A stretch of DNA of 64,000 nucleotides. It comes from Hypomyces perniciosus (taxonomy: Eukaryota; Ascomycota; Sordariomycetes; Hypocreales; Hypocreaceae). Made by a program: the position numbers and the translations under genes. The stretch covers positions 3,003,501-3,067,500 of the forward strand of contig SPDT01000006.1 in NCBI GenBank assembly GCA_008477525.1, read 5' to 3'. This document shows positions 10,850 to 22,620 of the stretch, piece after piece; positions within the stretch are counted from its first letter, which is position 1; each line of letters starts with the position of its first letter. The notes under the pieces were generated by a model. It saw nothing but the letters and a program-made list of their open reading frames with translations, was not told the origin of the DNA and searched no databases.

Positions 10850-13800
10850 TTAATTCCATTGATACAGACTAAGTCGTCTGCTTCCTCCACACGTCTGTGA
10901 CGGATTGCCGATACATTACCTATTGCACTCAGATTCCTGTGGTGCAGGCGCAGATCCGCTCTCTAGCTTTGAGCCGCACCAACACTCAGTAGCGAGCTGT
11001 AGTCCAAAGATCTTGAAGCCCTTGTCAATACAAAACTTTGCGCACGACTCAACCGTTAAAGATGTCTGATCGACCATGTTTGCTACAGGATCCTCGGTTA
11101 GCACACACTTGAATCTGCAACACGAACAACATTGAATGTAACTTACCACCTGTCAACGCGCGCCCAGGAGCGGGAAGCTTGTATAACAGCCACGGTACTT
11201 GAAGTTCAAAGGAGGTATGTTGATGAAAGTGCTATACAAACTTAGACGGTCTTTGGCACCACCGCATGTCTGCTTCGCATCGCCAGCGCAAGGAACATTG
11301 CAGTCCTTGGCCGGGGCTGGCACAGCGCCTATCCCCAAATTATTGCCACAAAAGCACTCGCGTCTATTCTGTAGATTAAAGTGATTTGTTCGCTTCTCAC
11401 TGAGACAGAAGTTGGCGCACATTTCCACCGTCAACTTGTCGTTTTGCATATTTGCTATGCCCAACGCCCGCGTGTTCGTCCCCTCCGTGTAACACCCATA
11501 GGCCCGGTACGCGAGTGGTGCCGGCTTGCCCTGAGCACCGTAGATGTTGAGACGATTTGGTCCTCCGCACATCTTGTCCTTGTTACCTGTGCAGGGCATG
11601 TTGCAATCACCGTCTGGAGCTTTGGTACTACCCAGGGTTAGGGAATCACCACACCAGCACTGACTCGCGAACTGCAGCCCGAAGAGAGCACGACCCTGCT
11701 CCTTCATGCAGTAAATGGCGCAGAATTCTGGGGTGAGAGTTTGGTGGTCGCGCACATGGGTGTAATTGAGGGCTCGAACATTGCCTCCAGCTCCGACGTA
11801 GGCCTCGGTGTAGCAGCCGAATTGTTGGAAGCTTGGTATTGACGTGAATACGCCTACGCATAGGTAAGAGTTCGGCTTAATGCCGCTGCAGTCACTTTTG
11901 AGGGATGGGTTCCAAGCGGCTAGCTGCTGCTGGGATACGCCTTCTTGCGATGCAACATCTTTACAAGTTTCGCCAGTTTTGACCAAGCGGAACTTGTAGC
12001 AGTTGTCGACTATGCTAGAGTGAGTCGGCTGCGGCGTCGTTATCCCATTCGGTGGAGCTTTTGATGTCGGCAGTGAAGACGTGGTTGTTGTCGGGGGTAG
12101 AGTAGGCTCGTCGTCTTCTACATCCCAACCGTCATTCGGAAGAACGCAGTATGCTAGACCAGGCTTGAGGGCGTTGCTGCAATCGGGGATTGACTTTCCC
12201 AGAGATGGATTGACCGCCATAAATATATTGATGGTGGTTCTTCTTGTGAAAGCAATCGAGCCACAAGTATCCTCCGCAACAGCCACATACCAGGCACCAC
12301 AGTGCCACGTGGTTCCGTTCGCCGTATGAGTGCCTTTGGGTGGGTTGACAACCCTGTTTGAATACCCTGTCGAACCTTCTGGAATAGTAGTGTCAACTGG
12401 AATTGTGCTGTTGCTGAGAAACCATCCGTTCTGTGGCCCAAGACACAGAACGTGGCCAAATGCCATATCGCTTGCTGTGTGCAGGTTCGTGCAGTCAATG
12501 TCGACCCAGCGATTGTACACTCTCACGAAGCCCATGGGGGAGATACCGATACTCTGTGCCAGGATTGCGTCGATAGAACGGCAAGTGTCACTGGGCTGAA
12601 GTATCCAAATCCTCCCGCAGGACGGTGGCAAACAAAGCTTCGCGCCGACAGATATCTCGGTACAGTTCCTGATGGTGTTGGAATTGCTAGCATACAGAGA
12701 TGCCGAGGACACGTTATACTTTATCGCGATCGAGTCACAGGTATCTCCCACGACTGTAGTGTGTATCTTGTCAGTGAGACAAAAGTCGGACGTGACCTGC
12801 ATATCGATGGGAGAAACGGGGATTGTTGTGTTTTGCGTCTTGCCGCACCGCTTGAGAGTGTACTGTAGTTGAGACTCGAGAAAGTCGTCATAAGCAGAGT
12901 ATTGCGATCGCTGCATTACTGCTAGGTGCTCGATCCAGCAGTACGAGCATATCTCATTATCCGGCATCTCTTTGATGGAGTCAACCTCCTTGAAACCATC
13001 CATGATCTCTGCATATAAGTTAGTCGGAACGTGGATACCTATCGAGCAGAGAATAAGAAGAAAAAAAGGGATGTTAGCTTACCACCGCAGTATTTCCCAG
13101 ATGCTGTGTCTTTGAGGCAAGTCTGATTGTATCCAGACCAGATACGTCCGCCCAAGAGAGTAGGAAGTGCGCCGCTAATTCGGTAACCGGAACACGCACT
13201 TGCAACGCTGTCGAACCACGACTTCAAACTCTGTCCGCAGACTCTATCACACACGGAGTCAGTTTCTCGTTGACTTCCCAGCCAGCTGAAAATTTCAGGT
13301 GATTGGAATGCCTCTGTCCTGTTATCACAACGGATGATCTCTGTAAGCGCGGATCTACATCTATCCGGCAACGGGTCTGAACTTATGCTGTCAAGAGCAT
13401 CCGTCGTCCACATCCTAAAGCCTTCAAAATTTCTCTCTCCGGCAGGGTTCACAGATCCCTGGAGCCAGGCCAGCACAGAGGCTAGGAAGCCGTTCTGGTT
13501 TTTGTTGGCGTATGTCGGAAGCGCGCCCAGCGGAGAGATCATCTCCTCGATAGCTTTGGTGCAGAGGTTGTAGATCCAAATGTCGCTTGTCTGTTCAACC
13601 TCGAACCCACGAGCTTGACAGTTCTCGGTCTTAACACAATCTTGGCTGTAATCGACAAACCAACTATACAATCCCGCACCTAGAATGTATACAGACGCCG
13701 AATCAATGATTCGGACGGCCCAGGAGACAGCACATCCTCGTGCGGAATCCGTGCTGCACCTGTTGAAGGTTGGATCATTAGGGAAGAGCCCGGGCGCAAA

Positions 13801-14078
13801 TGGCTGTGGAGCTTTGGGGACAGGTTGAAAGTACTACGACAAAGTCAGCAAATGTTGCCCACTTGAAATGATGTGAAACATCAAAGTGACGTCGCAGAAG
13901 ATGCCATGATGCTTACCGGTGACTCTGTCTGTATCATTCCCATCACAATGTTCTTCGCATTGGATAATTGATACTGATAGAAAACATTGTGTTCAACAGA
14001 AGTGCCCCAAAGCCAAGCAGTTTCACTCTGAACTAGAAGGCCTCGGCCGGTATAAATGTCAACCTGATCCAGTGATGC
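10850..14078 (-). pseudogene. 5'-truncated GH55-LysM-WSC wall-binding protein gene
   Basis: Minus strand. Readable exons are about 14072-13917, 13833-13083 and 13008 down to about 11165, with a decayed 3' end to 10850. The first piece (VDIYTGRG ... WLWGTSVEHN) is the end of a GH55 beta-1,3-glucanase domain; everything upstream of it is absent. Next comes the Cys-containing linker found in GH55-LysM proteins, four LysM-type segments (about 12766-12626, 12610-12440, 12292-12140 and 11998-11855) and two complete WSC domains (about 11820-11240). A third WSC continues to TAA 10850-10852 but has a one-base frameshift near 11155-11165 and an in-frame TAA near 10912, where family spacing would allow Gln. 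A 64-bp intron (GTAAGT ... CTAAC ... GTAG) is still recognisable there. LysM and WSC bind chitin and glucan. No start codon or signal peptide remains, so no normal secreted product is expected. Confidence 0.82.
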
Positions 14079-14082
14079 GAAG
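14066..14082. other. Head-to-head breakpoint joining GH55 and GH18 gene remnants
   Basis: Reading leftward (minus), GH55 homology starts at about 14072. Reading rightward (plus), GH18 homology starts at about 14079. Fewer than about 15 bases separate two protein families on opposite strands, each lacking its 5' half, which marks a deletion or rearrangement junction. Confidence 0.75.
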
Positions 14083-17000
14083 AAGACTTTGTCAACTTTC
14101 CCAAGTTCATGGAAAACCTGAAGAAATCTCTTAGGGGGTATGAGGTGAGCATTACTCTGCCAGCTTCATATTGTAAGTTGACCTCCCTAAAGGATGATAA
14201 GTGGCCGTTGAGGACGTCTAATTGTATTCAGGGTATCTACAGCATTTCGACATCAAGAAGCTAGCACCTCATGTAGACTTCTTCAATATGTGAGTACTAC
14301 CTCCAATCTCCAGTCTTGAATCCACGTCTAACAATATCAGGATGACATACGACTTCCATGGAGTATGGGATAAGCCAAACAACTGGGTTGGACCATACCT
14401 TAACTCGCATACCAACTTGACCGAGATCAAGAGTGGTCTCGATCTTTTGTGGCGCAATGACATTAGTTCCGACAAAGTCGTCCTTGGTCTGGCCTTCTAC
14501 GGGAGAGGCTTTGTTGCTACATCACCCAACTGTATCAAGCCGGGATGCAGATATGAGTCTGGAACCGCGGCTCATCTCTGCAGTGCGGAGGTCAGCGTGG
14601 CACTGAACTCGGAGATTGACACTATTATGGCGGAAAAGAATGTGAAGCCGAGCCTGGACAAGGAGGCAGCAGTCCAGATTTTGGTGTATGATGCCCATAA
14701 CTGGATAACCTACGATGATGAAACGACATTGCAGATGAAGGCAGATTTTGCGCGCAGCCAATGTCTAGGTGGCGTCATGGTCTGGGCTGTGTCCCACGAC
14801 ACAGACGACGCGAAGTACTCAAAGGCCCTTGGCGAAGTTGCGCCCCGGAAATTCTATCCATACAAAGACTACTCGACCGACGGCAGAATTAAATATGAGG
14901 AGGACTACAAGGCACAGTGTCGATGGACCAACTGTAACGAGGATTGTCCAGGCGATTGGATCCGCATGATGCGAACGGACAAGGGCGCTAGAAGCCAAGA
15001 ATTCATGACCGACGAGGCGGGATGCGACGGTCGAGGCTCACAGTAAGTTAAAATCGCCATATATACACTTCGAGCATATTACTAACCAACCCTCTACCAC
15101 CAGCAAGTTATGTTGCCCACCAGGCAAGACGATTCCCACCTGTGGATGGTATACCCACCGCAACGGGAACTGTGACAGGTATGCGCCCCAACACTCAGTC
15201 TAGGATTCTTTCGGTTACCGACTCTAACAATCGTCACCATGTAGTACGCATATTACAAACAGGCCGCTGGTTTATAACATCCTCAAGCTTTTGTTACCTT
15301 TAATATGACACTAACAAGCGGAAAGACACTTGTCCTTCTGGTACTCACGAGATAGGAAGCAATGCCAAGTATTGCCGCAGCACAAATACCGGTATAAGCG
15401 GATATAATGGTGGAGTCAAAACCTACCAGGCCGCCTGCTGTACTACCGACGTGGAAAGCATGAAGCTCTATGACCAGTGCCATTGGACCGATTGGCCTCG
15501 CTGCGACAAAGGAACCTGCGATAACGAGGTGGTCGCCTATTCCGCCACTGGAACGGGTGAGGCTATGTGTTACGAATTGATGCGACAATGGAACTGGAGC
15601 CTCGATGAAAGCAACGAAAAGATGAAGTACTGCTGTCAGCAGCCGGATAAGAATGCGAAATGGAGCGAGTGTGAATGGTATTCTAGCCTTAGCTCTTCGG
15701 CTGCTAGTTTCTCGTCCAACTTCTGCCATGCCAACTGTCCTGAGGGCAAGGTTCGTGTGGCGATGGATCGTGCCGGCTGCTCTGGGGCCAGTGCGAGGGC
15801 CCGATGCTGCAAGCCTGACTTCAAGACAGTCACGAAACGCTCTGCTGGTGAAGAAGAAGATATCAGCTGGGAGAAGCAATTGAAAGGTACCAATATAGAT
15901 GGGCAAACGCCACTTCGCTCCTACTAGGTAGTTATACACATGGTGTTGCGTGTGCTGATATGAGAGTTTGCAGGATTTCTGGAAGAACCTGTGTGCAAGA
16001 GCAGTAACATATTCGATATGGATCCGTTTTTTATGAGTTCACCAAACTTTAAGGGTCAAGCAGGTTTGTCCTGACTGCACTAGTTGATCTTCGACGATTT
16101 CTAACAGCGTTTGTAGTATCGGATCTTCAATTCCTAGACAGCAAAGACCCAATGGCTCGATGGGAGATCGAAAGCGGCACCATCGCGCTTGTCTGGACCC
16201 TCTTTTGGGGCACACCTAGGCCTGCCACGATATCAATGTGGAACGGAGTCATTCAATTCTCCTCCTACAACAGCCTCTCATTCGATAATATCGTGGACTA
16301 CATGCGGCACAAGGGCCGTGCACTGTTCGGCAGTCTGGGTAAATCCCAAGGGGCGCGCTATCTGATCTGCAACTTGTCTTGGTTGAACGGGGCCATTGCT
16401 GGCGACAAAGGAGGAGGATCCGGCACTAATAATTGCACGTGTGTGCGTCATGACTGCTGCGCTATCGATGACGACGAGTGCAAATATCCCGGCCGTGAAA
16501 ACTTCAAGTTGACTAAGAGAGGTTCTGCTGAGCCATATAAACGGAGGCCTATGGATTCCAATGGCCGGGTTGTAAATCTGGATTGGATAGCCCCCAGTGT
16601 AAGTTCCCTTTCGACTCCTCACGGTTCATAGCAGCTAAACTCGTCTGTTTTATTTAGTACCCTTCCCCTAGTGATCTTAACCCAACAAAACCGTTAGACA
16701 AGAAGATTTTGAACAACACGTGGACGTACGACCCCAACTGTGACATCTGGTGGCCTTTATCATTCGATGCAACAGCAAACGGCGTGAAGCTGAGTGGTTA
16801 CGATAGTGAGTGCATCTGGCCATGACACCAAAGTATATGTAATAACCGGGCGAGTTAGTGGACCACATAATCGAACGTCAAATGCTCAGCCTATGGGGAG
16901 ATAATGCCCTCGTGGGACGATTGTGAGACGAGGATGGTTCGGATTTCCTCTTGAACGGACAGGAGCATTATCATGTGCCTTTCGAATTCTTCGAAATCTC

Positions 17001-17722
17001 CTTGCAGCAAGTGCGTTCGCCGGCAGGTAAGTTCAGCGAAAGAATCATGGCTGCACTCGGTAGTAAAACCAATCGGGATGTTATGACATTAATAATCAAG
17101 GACATGAACTTGAAGAAAGAGCAGGTAAGCGCTTAGCGAAGCACTGCGACAGTTTATGTAAACTGGAAAAGGAAATTGTTAATAACAGTCCGGGCCTAGC
17201 TGTGGGCAAACAAGGAAACCCCAATTTCGTCAAAAAGGATGGAGGACTGGGTGCTTGGCGCCCAGCCTAAGCCTACAAAGCCATAGACCACATCAGAAAG
17301 GTAAGTCTTTTTTCAGGTACGCATATACTTATACAAAGAACACTGTAAGCTAACATGTTGTGACATTCAAGGTGATGGCTGTATATCTCTGGCACACGGA
17401 AACGACCCCCTTACGCAATCTGAAAAGCTCCGGTAACTCAATTCGTGAGATTATCCGCGAAGCCGAAATCTGGCATGAAGGGGCATCCACGAAAGCGGAG
17501 AGGGTTTATGCTGTGCAACATTGGGACGCATGGCTTGCAACTCACCTTGAGAGAATGAATGATATTGTCAAGTCGTTTTGTAAAAGGTGGCTCGAGGAGC
17601 TGGAGAAGGTGCCGCTGGTGAGGGCCAACGCTGCAGAGATGGCCCAGATCAGGCGTATGAAGTTGGCGGCCGAAAACCTGCCTGATATTAACACAGCAGG
17701 GTTCTTTCCGGCTCTACCCTAG
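14079..17722 (+). pseudogene. 5'-truncated subgroup-C GH18 chitinase gene
   Basis: Plus strand. It begins mid-domain with EDFVNFPKFMENLKK and runs through SITLPASYWYLQHFD, NMMTYDFHGVWD and the late GH18 strand VMVWAVSHDTDD. Clear exons are 14079-14172, 14232-14289, 14341-15042 and 15104-15178. After them come the Cys-rich C-terminal region (CPSGTHEIG ... 15451-15927), further exons near 15975-16600 and 16659-16805, and the C-terminal segment 17373-17722 ending GFFPALP. The first half of the GH18 domain, including the catalytic DxxDxDxE motif, plus any signal peptide and LysM or chitin-binding modules, is missing. The frame cannot be closed across about 15179-15325, and there is an in-frame TGA near 16922 and an apparent one-base deletion near 17270-17280. 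It is a non-functional remnant of a large killer-toxin-type chitinase. Confidence 0.8.
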
Positions 17723-17846
17723 TACCCCGAGATACTGGATATTTTTTGCCACAGGAGATGTTCCGAATCGGCCTCAATATATCAATTCCACTACCCGTTT
17801 CTTACTGATCCCAACGTCATCAACGCCGCCCCGGATCTTCACTGCT

Positions 17847-18830
17847 TCACTCCAAAAAAAAGTCCCCATTCTCATCGATCTTCTCACACTCCAACATCCA
17901 ATAATCCTTGGAAAATCTGCCTGCCTTTCGAAACCAGCAGTCAGGGATATCAGAGGCATCTAGCTTCCCCCAGCCTCTAAACTTGGGGTCTTCTTCTTCT
18001 TCGCGATACGATCCAAATTGCCGGGCATCGAGGAACCATATCCATGCATAACTTTGGCCAAGCCATTTCTATTATCCTCTAACGTCAGCGTCTCGTGACT
18101 AACCTTGAGTTATGGGGGCTACGCAATCCCACCAAGGCCTCATACCCTTTTTTCCTCTCGGTCAAGAGCGGCTCGCAATGGGGGAATCTCTTGTTTTGAT
18201 AGCTCAGTTAATAAATCGAGAACCTCGCTATCAACGAAGAGACAGCCAGCAAGCCTAGGATTTGCGGGGTACTTGTCAGTAGGATCACCTCCGACACTTA
18301 TGACCCATTCATTAAAGTAATCGACAAGGGACTTCATGGTTGAGTAGGAGATGCCTGTAAGCTTCGGGAAGTTTAACTTGTCTTTATCCTCGAGGACTTC
18401 AAGTCGAAACCGACGCGCAACCTCTTCATTCGCTGACCCGTCTTTTTTTTTGTATTTGCTCTCCTCGCTCGCTCCACCACGGGAAACGATTCATATGAAC
18501 GTAATACTGTTTCATCATTCGCTCCAGAGCCTCTATGGCAGCGGGAAACAATGTATCAGACTCTTCGGTGTAGATTGTTCGAAGGACTAGATGTCAGTTT
18601 TATTAGTAATGATCTGTCAATAGTGATCCTAACTATAGGCATAATGTCATGAGTCTCCAACCTGTAAAACCCCACGTGCTACGGCCATATGTGTCGGGTG
18701 GTGAGTTATGAACGCTGTGGATAAGGTGATGAAGCCACCAGATTGCGAAAGTGTCTCTAACTCGATGGCTGGGGGAGCCCGGACGTTGAAGCTCCCTGGG
18801 GACATCACCAAAGTCCTCTGTAATAGTCAT
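17847..18830 (-). pseudogene. Uncharacterised protein gene with homopolymer frameshifts
   Basis: Minus strand, ATG 18830. Exon 1 is 18662-18830 and the intron is 18587-18661. Exon 2 runs from 18586 to about 18140, and a last piece reads SYAWIWFLDARQFG to TGA 17847-17849. Exon 2 is in frame until a run of nine A (plus-strand T run at about 18443-18451), where one base must be lost to continue into GSANEEVARRFRLEV. A second shift is needed near an A6 run at about 18150. The rest reads as one soluble protein of roughly 270 residues rich in Trp and acidic residues, with no domain I can name. It lies just 3' of the chitinase remnant, tail to tail. The lesions sit in homopolymers, so sequencing error is as likely as real decay. 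Confidence 0.6.
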
Positions 18831-19869
18831 CTTTATGCTAATGACTCACGCGCCTGATGATGCTGACTGAGAGAAAGTACGTTCTAATAAAAGTGACCGA
18901 CGTCACCATTCTTATAGGCATAGCCGGGAACCACGATCACGTGAGAGCCACATCGCCATACAAGGAGATAGGAGTACTTCGTACTTCGTACTTGTTGGTT
19001 TTGCCAAGCAACACTTGGCTGAAAGGTATCCTTGCATAAATGAACAACCTTGTGCTCCTTTGGCTTTTTCTTCAACTTCTTGTCTCTCTGCTCTAGTGTC
19101 CCTTGATCTGTTGATTGTCCACTACTTATGGGGAGATAGATCGGCGCTAGTATTTGGTTCCAGGTACCAGAGCGCTAAAATCGACGATCCATGCCGGCGG
19201 TTTTGCTGGAGTAAAGTTAGTAGTAGTAGTACGAAGTACGGAGTACGGAGTATATTAGTAAGAGTGGGGAATTGACACTCGGATAAAGTCACCATGTGAA
19301 TATTGCATCATCTTCTGCTAGATATACGGCGAAAGGTAGTAGAGAACTCTGGATCCTTTCAAACTCGCATCTTGAATTTAATATCTTCCATTTTTATATC
19401 CCAAGATTCCAAATCTACGGAATCAAAATCACACAATCACGACTTCAAAGGTCAACGAACTGCGCCTCGAGCGCTCGCGATGTTCAGTCCGCGGCCCATA
19501 ATTCCAACTTCGTACACGAGGTAGGCAACTATTACGTTCAGAGTAAAAACCAGCTGATAATTAAATACATACATTGAGCTTACTTTCATCATATTAATAA
19601 CAATAAATATCTGTAAGATTAGAAACCACACATAATACTTGAACGCTATAAAGACGATTGGTGGATAAACTAAGCCTCAGTACGAGCGGCGCCCCCCCTC
19701 CCCCACCTTATAAAACAACTGGTGCAACAACTTTCTGCCAGGCATATATTAATAGTCCTCTCATCCTGCCCCTCCCTTATCCATCTCTTGTCCTACACTA
19801 TCATTTCCTGTCTCTTTCAACATCCATCAGTGCTACCAACGGCTCGGACTTTGGCGAATAGCCAAATCC
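18831..19869. other. Intergenic, no gene seen
   Basis: No supportable coding region. It contains two clusters of the TACTTCGTA or TACGGAGTA motif (about 18974-18993 and 19231-19252). Confidence 0.5.
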
Positions 19870-20760
19870 TCCTCCCCTGGCCCATCATGATGCAATTTTG
19901 CAGGACCAGGGCTTGGACAACAAAGCACTCCGTTCTCGGCTCACGGCTGTCCTCCTCCAGTTTTCGACTTGCGTTTAGGGCGCTTGACCCAATTGGACGT
20001 AAGGTTGGTCTATTGTCATTTCTATGGGGTAGTGGTCAACCCTTCGCTTTTTCATCATTGGTCTTATACGACTCTATGACGTCGCCTGACAGCGATGAAC
20101 TACAACCTTTAAGCAAATACCTCCAGATCAAAAAGCTGGATAAATGGGTCATATAACGTTGCAGCCACGGTAATGACGATGCCTAGTCTCGTCCCAAGGA
20201 CCTCATTTTTGGGCAATGGCGCGATTATCTTGCCGCATCTGTGGTACCTGAGATCGCCGAGATGGCACAAAGATTAGAATAGACCTTCGTCGAGGATCAT
20301 TAGACACTGGACGGAATCTCAACACATGACCTTCGGTCCGAATTTCTCGCGAAAAGGCATAAGGAATATAGAAATGAGCAGCCCTGCGACCGGTGTATTG
20401 TCCATGGCGGTCGGGTTTATTGCCCTGACCCTGCAATCCACGATACAGTTCCTTTATTAAGTTTGATGATGCCGTGCTGCAAAATGTCATGGAAGAGGAT
20501 CCCCATCCACCGTATGGTTAGACATCATATCCCCATATATTTGTTAATTTTGTCGATGCGAATTAGGAACCAGTGCAGGAACCTGAGGCGGCCCAGCCCA
20601 TCGAGGACTTTACCGATGACCAAATCGGGTGGATTAGAGTCTTTGTCAATAGCCTAACGCTGTCAAATGCAATATAACCTGCACTATCAGCTACAATTGC
20701 CGAGGTGTACACTTCACTTTTGCTGGTCTGGTATAACGGTTTCACAAACGCTGTATATGT
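19870..20760 (+). pseudogene. Degenerate coding remnant, unidentified
   Basis: Several plus-strand stretches read like ordinary protein (LDNKALRSRLTAVLLQFST; later DLIFGQWRDYLAASVVPEIA; then IEDFTDDQIGWIRVFVNSL). They are split by TAG, TAA and TGA codons and by frame changes. Many of the stops could come from CAG, CAA or CGA by C-to-T change, as in the neighbouring transposons. I do not recognise the family and no ends can be set. It may be a host gene decayed by mutation spreading from the repeat block or an old duplicate. Confidence 0.35.
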
Positions 20761-22173
20761 ATGATGAGATGACTACCATAGAATCTTGGTATGACTGTTG
20801 TGAACGGCCACTTGAGGTCGTGTATAGGTAATAAAAACGTTTGTCAGAGAATCTTGGGCTAGAATTCGTACATAAGACGCATGAGAGATCAGTACAACTA
20901 TAGAGTCAAGTATAATTGTGAACACGGACACATTCTTCAAAGTCCACTATTCTCGTAGAACTTGCTAAACAGCTGTCTTCCTTCATTGGTTTGAGCCTAG
21001 CAACCAGAAATACTAACAGCGCTAGAGAGCATAGACTTTATCCCCTGATTCTCCCTCACATGATACTCGCAGATTACAGAATCGTTTGTGTTTCAGATCC
21101 AACATTCAGAATGAGTCAGGTGAGTTGAGACTCCTTTGGCCAATCGGTTTCACACAATAATATGCTTAATATGCTGGGTCTAATTGGGAAAACTGAACAT
21201 GTTATATGAATGAGAGACAGTGGGGCGCAAGTAAAAAGTCAAGCAGGCAGAGCAAGTTGGGCTTGAAATTACAGTAAATGACTGTTGCGTCAGCAAGTCC
21301 ATCTAAGAAATGATAAATAAGCTGTGGAATGGTCATTGGCCATGTGTGCAAGGTCTTTCTGGGAAATGGGTTGAGAGCAACAAGAGAGACAATGCGATAT
21401 TCATCAAATGTGCGGCCTAATTTGATATGGTATTGAGTGATCAGTTTATACGGCAAGGCATGTTATAATTTAATTGGTAAAAAGGGGAGTGAAGCAGCTT
21501 AGGAAAAACTAACTAGTATGTGAGATACATATAGCCTACAAAGGCGTATTTATAAAGCCTAGCATTACCACACAACATCAAGGAATTTAGGCACCTCAAT
21601 TAAATCTCAATTGGTCCATCTAATTCATGTTTAAGGATAATTGTTTTGTAAATATGGTAGGTTTCCTGGCCATGGCCAGCCTGCGAATATATAATGCCTG
21701 GGAAACCGGACGCATTTATTATATATATGACCAAGAGACCCTTATCTCCGTCCCTCCATGTAATTTTCCATATTCCAAATAACAGGTAATGTAATACCCG
21801 GTATATATGGTCCAACAAGCATAACTTAAACATGTTCGCAAAAGACCTGTATTTTTATATAATTGAAGCTATTCTAAAAGAAAATAAAAAGAGGCCATAA
21901 TAGCCCTTCTATATAAAGAAAAGGAAATAAGCTATAGATACAATAATTTATGAAATTTATATTTAATTTATATATTTATTTTTATTTTATTTTTATTTTA
22001 TTTTTATAAAAAGAATAATGTTCATTATATATTATTTATTATAAAAAAGAGTTTTATAATAATTAAATTAAATATATTATATAAATTTATAGTTATAATA
22101 AAATATAATTGTAATAATATAATATATAAAAATAGAAAAAACAAAGTTTTATTTTTTATTATAATATAAAAAG
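20761..22173. other. Gene-free transition into AT-rich block
   Basis: No coding signal. Base composition changes to strongly AT-rich after about 21840, with long A/T runs and almost no CpA, marking the start of the mutated repeat block. Confidence 0.5.
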
Positions 22174-22389
22174 TATTACGGCACTAAACCTACCCTTTAA
22201 TAACTTATTAGCATTATATATATCCTTTATCACAGCATACAGAACAGCGGGTTAAGGTAATATCTTTGTTGTGCCTTAAATAAGGCAAGAAGCTATAAGA
22301 ATGTGGTTTAAAAGTGTAGGACCAGGTTATTATATAAGGACGCATATAATGCTGATAAGTTATTAAAGGGCAGGTTTAGTGCTATAATA
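22174..22389 (-). repeat. Probable 3' LTR of gypsy element F (216 bp)
   Basis: A 216-bp unit starting TATTACGGCACTAAACC and ending in the inverse, GGTTTAGTGCTATAATA; the ends match as inverted repeats for about 45 bp. It lies directly beside a C8T4 run (22393-22404), which on the minus strand is a polypurine tract followed by three bases and the unit. Gypsy element E3 has the same arrangement. This favours a minus-strand 3' LTR. The long inverted ends and flanking TA could instead mean a MITE. Confidence 0.5.
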
Positions 22390-22517
22390 GTACCCCCCCC
22401 TTTTAAACTTTATTTACCCTTAAATAGTTATTTTAAGGCTATATATATTCTAATCCTCTTATTATATTAATTCTATTGTAAATAGCTACTGTATTATAGG
22501 TCCAGCTAGTTGGTTAT

Positions 22518-22594
22518 TGATATGCAAAGTGCAGATAGAGAGGAAAGAAAGGAAGGAAGGAAGGAAAAGGACGATACACTATTTATATGTATCA
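22518..22594. repeat. 77-bp LTR, left copy of the short-LTR element
   Basis: Direct repeat of 23572-23648, TG...CA termini, preceded by TSD GTTAT at 22513-22517. Confidence 0.75.
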
Positions 22595-22620
22595 AATGCC
22601 GCCGCCTTAGTTGAAAAAGA

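Noticed and set aside
14040..14078. Degraded GH18 catalytic motif reading GINVNLIQ
   Set aside because: On the other strand the same bases read VDIYTGRG, a GH55 motif continuous with downstream GH55 homology, so this is antisense and not a mutated chitinase site.
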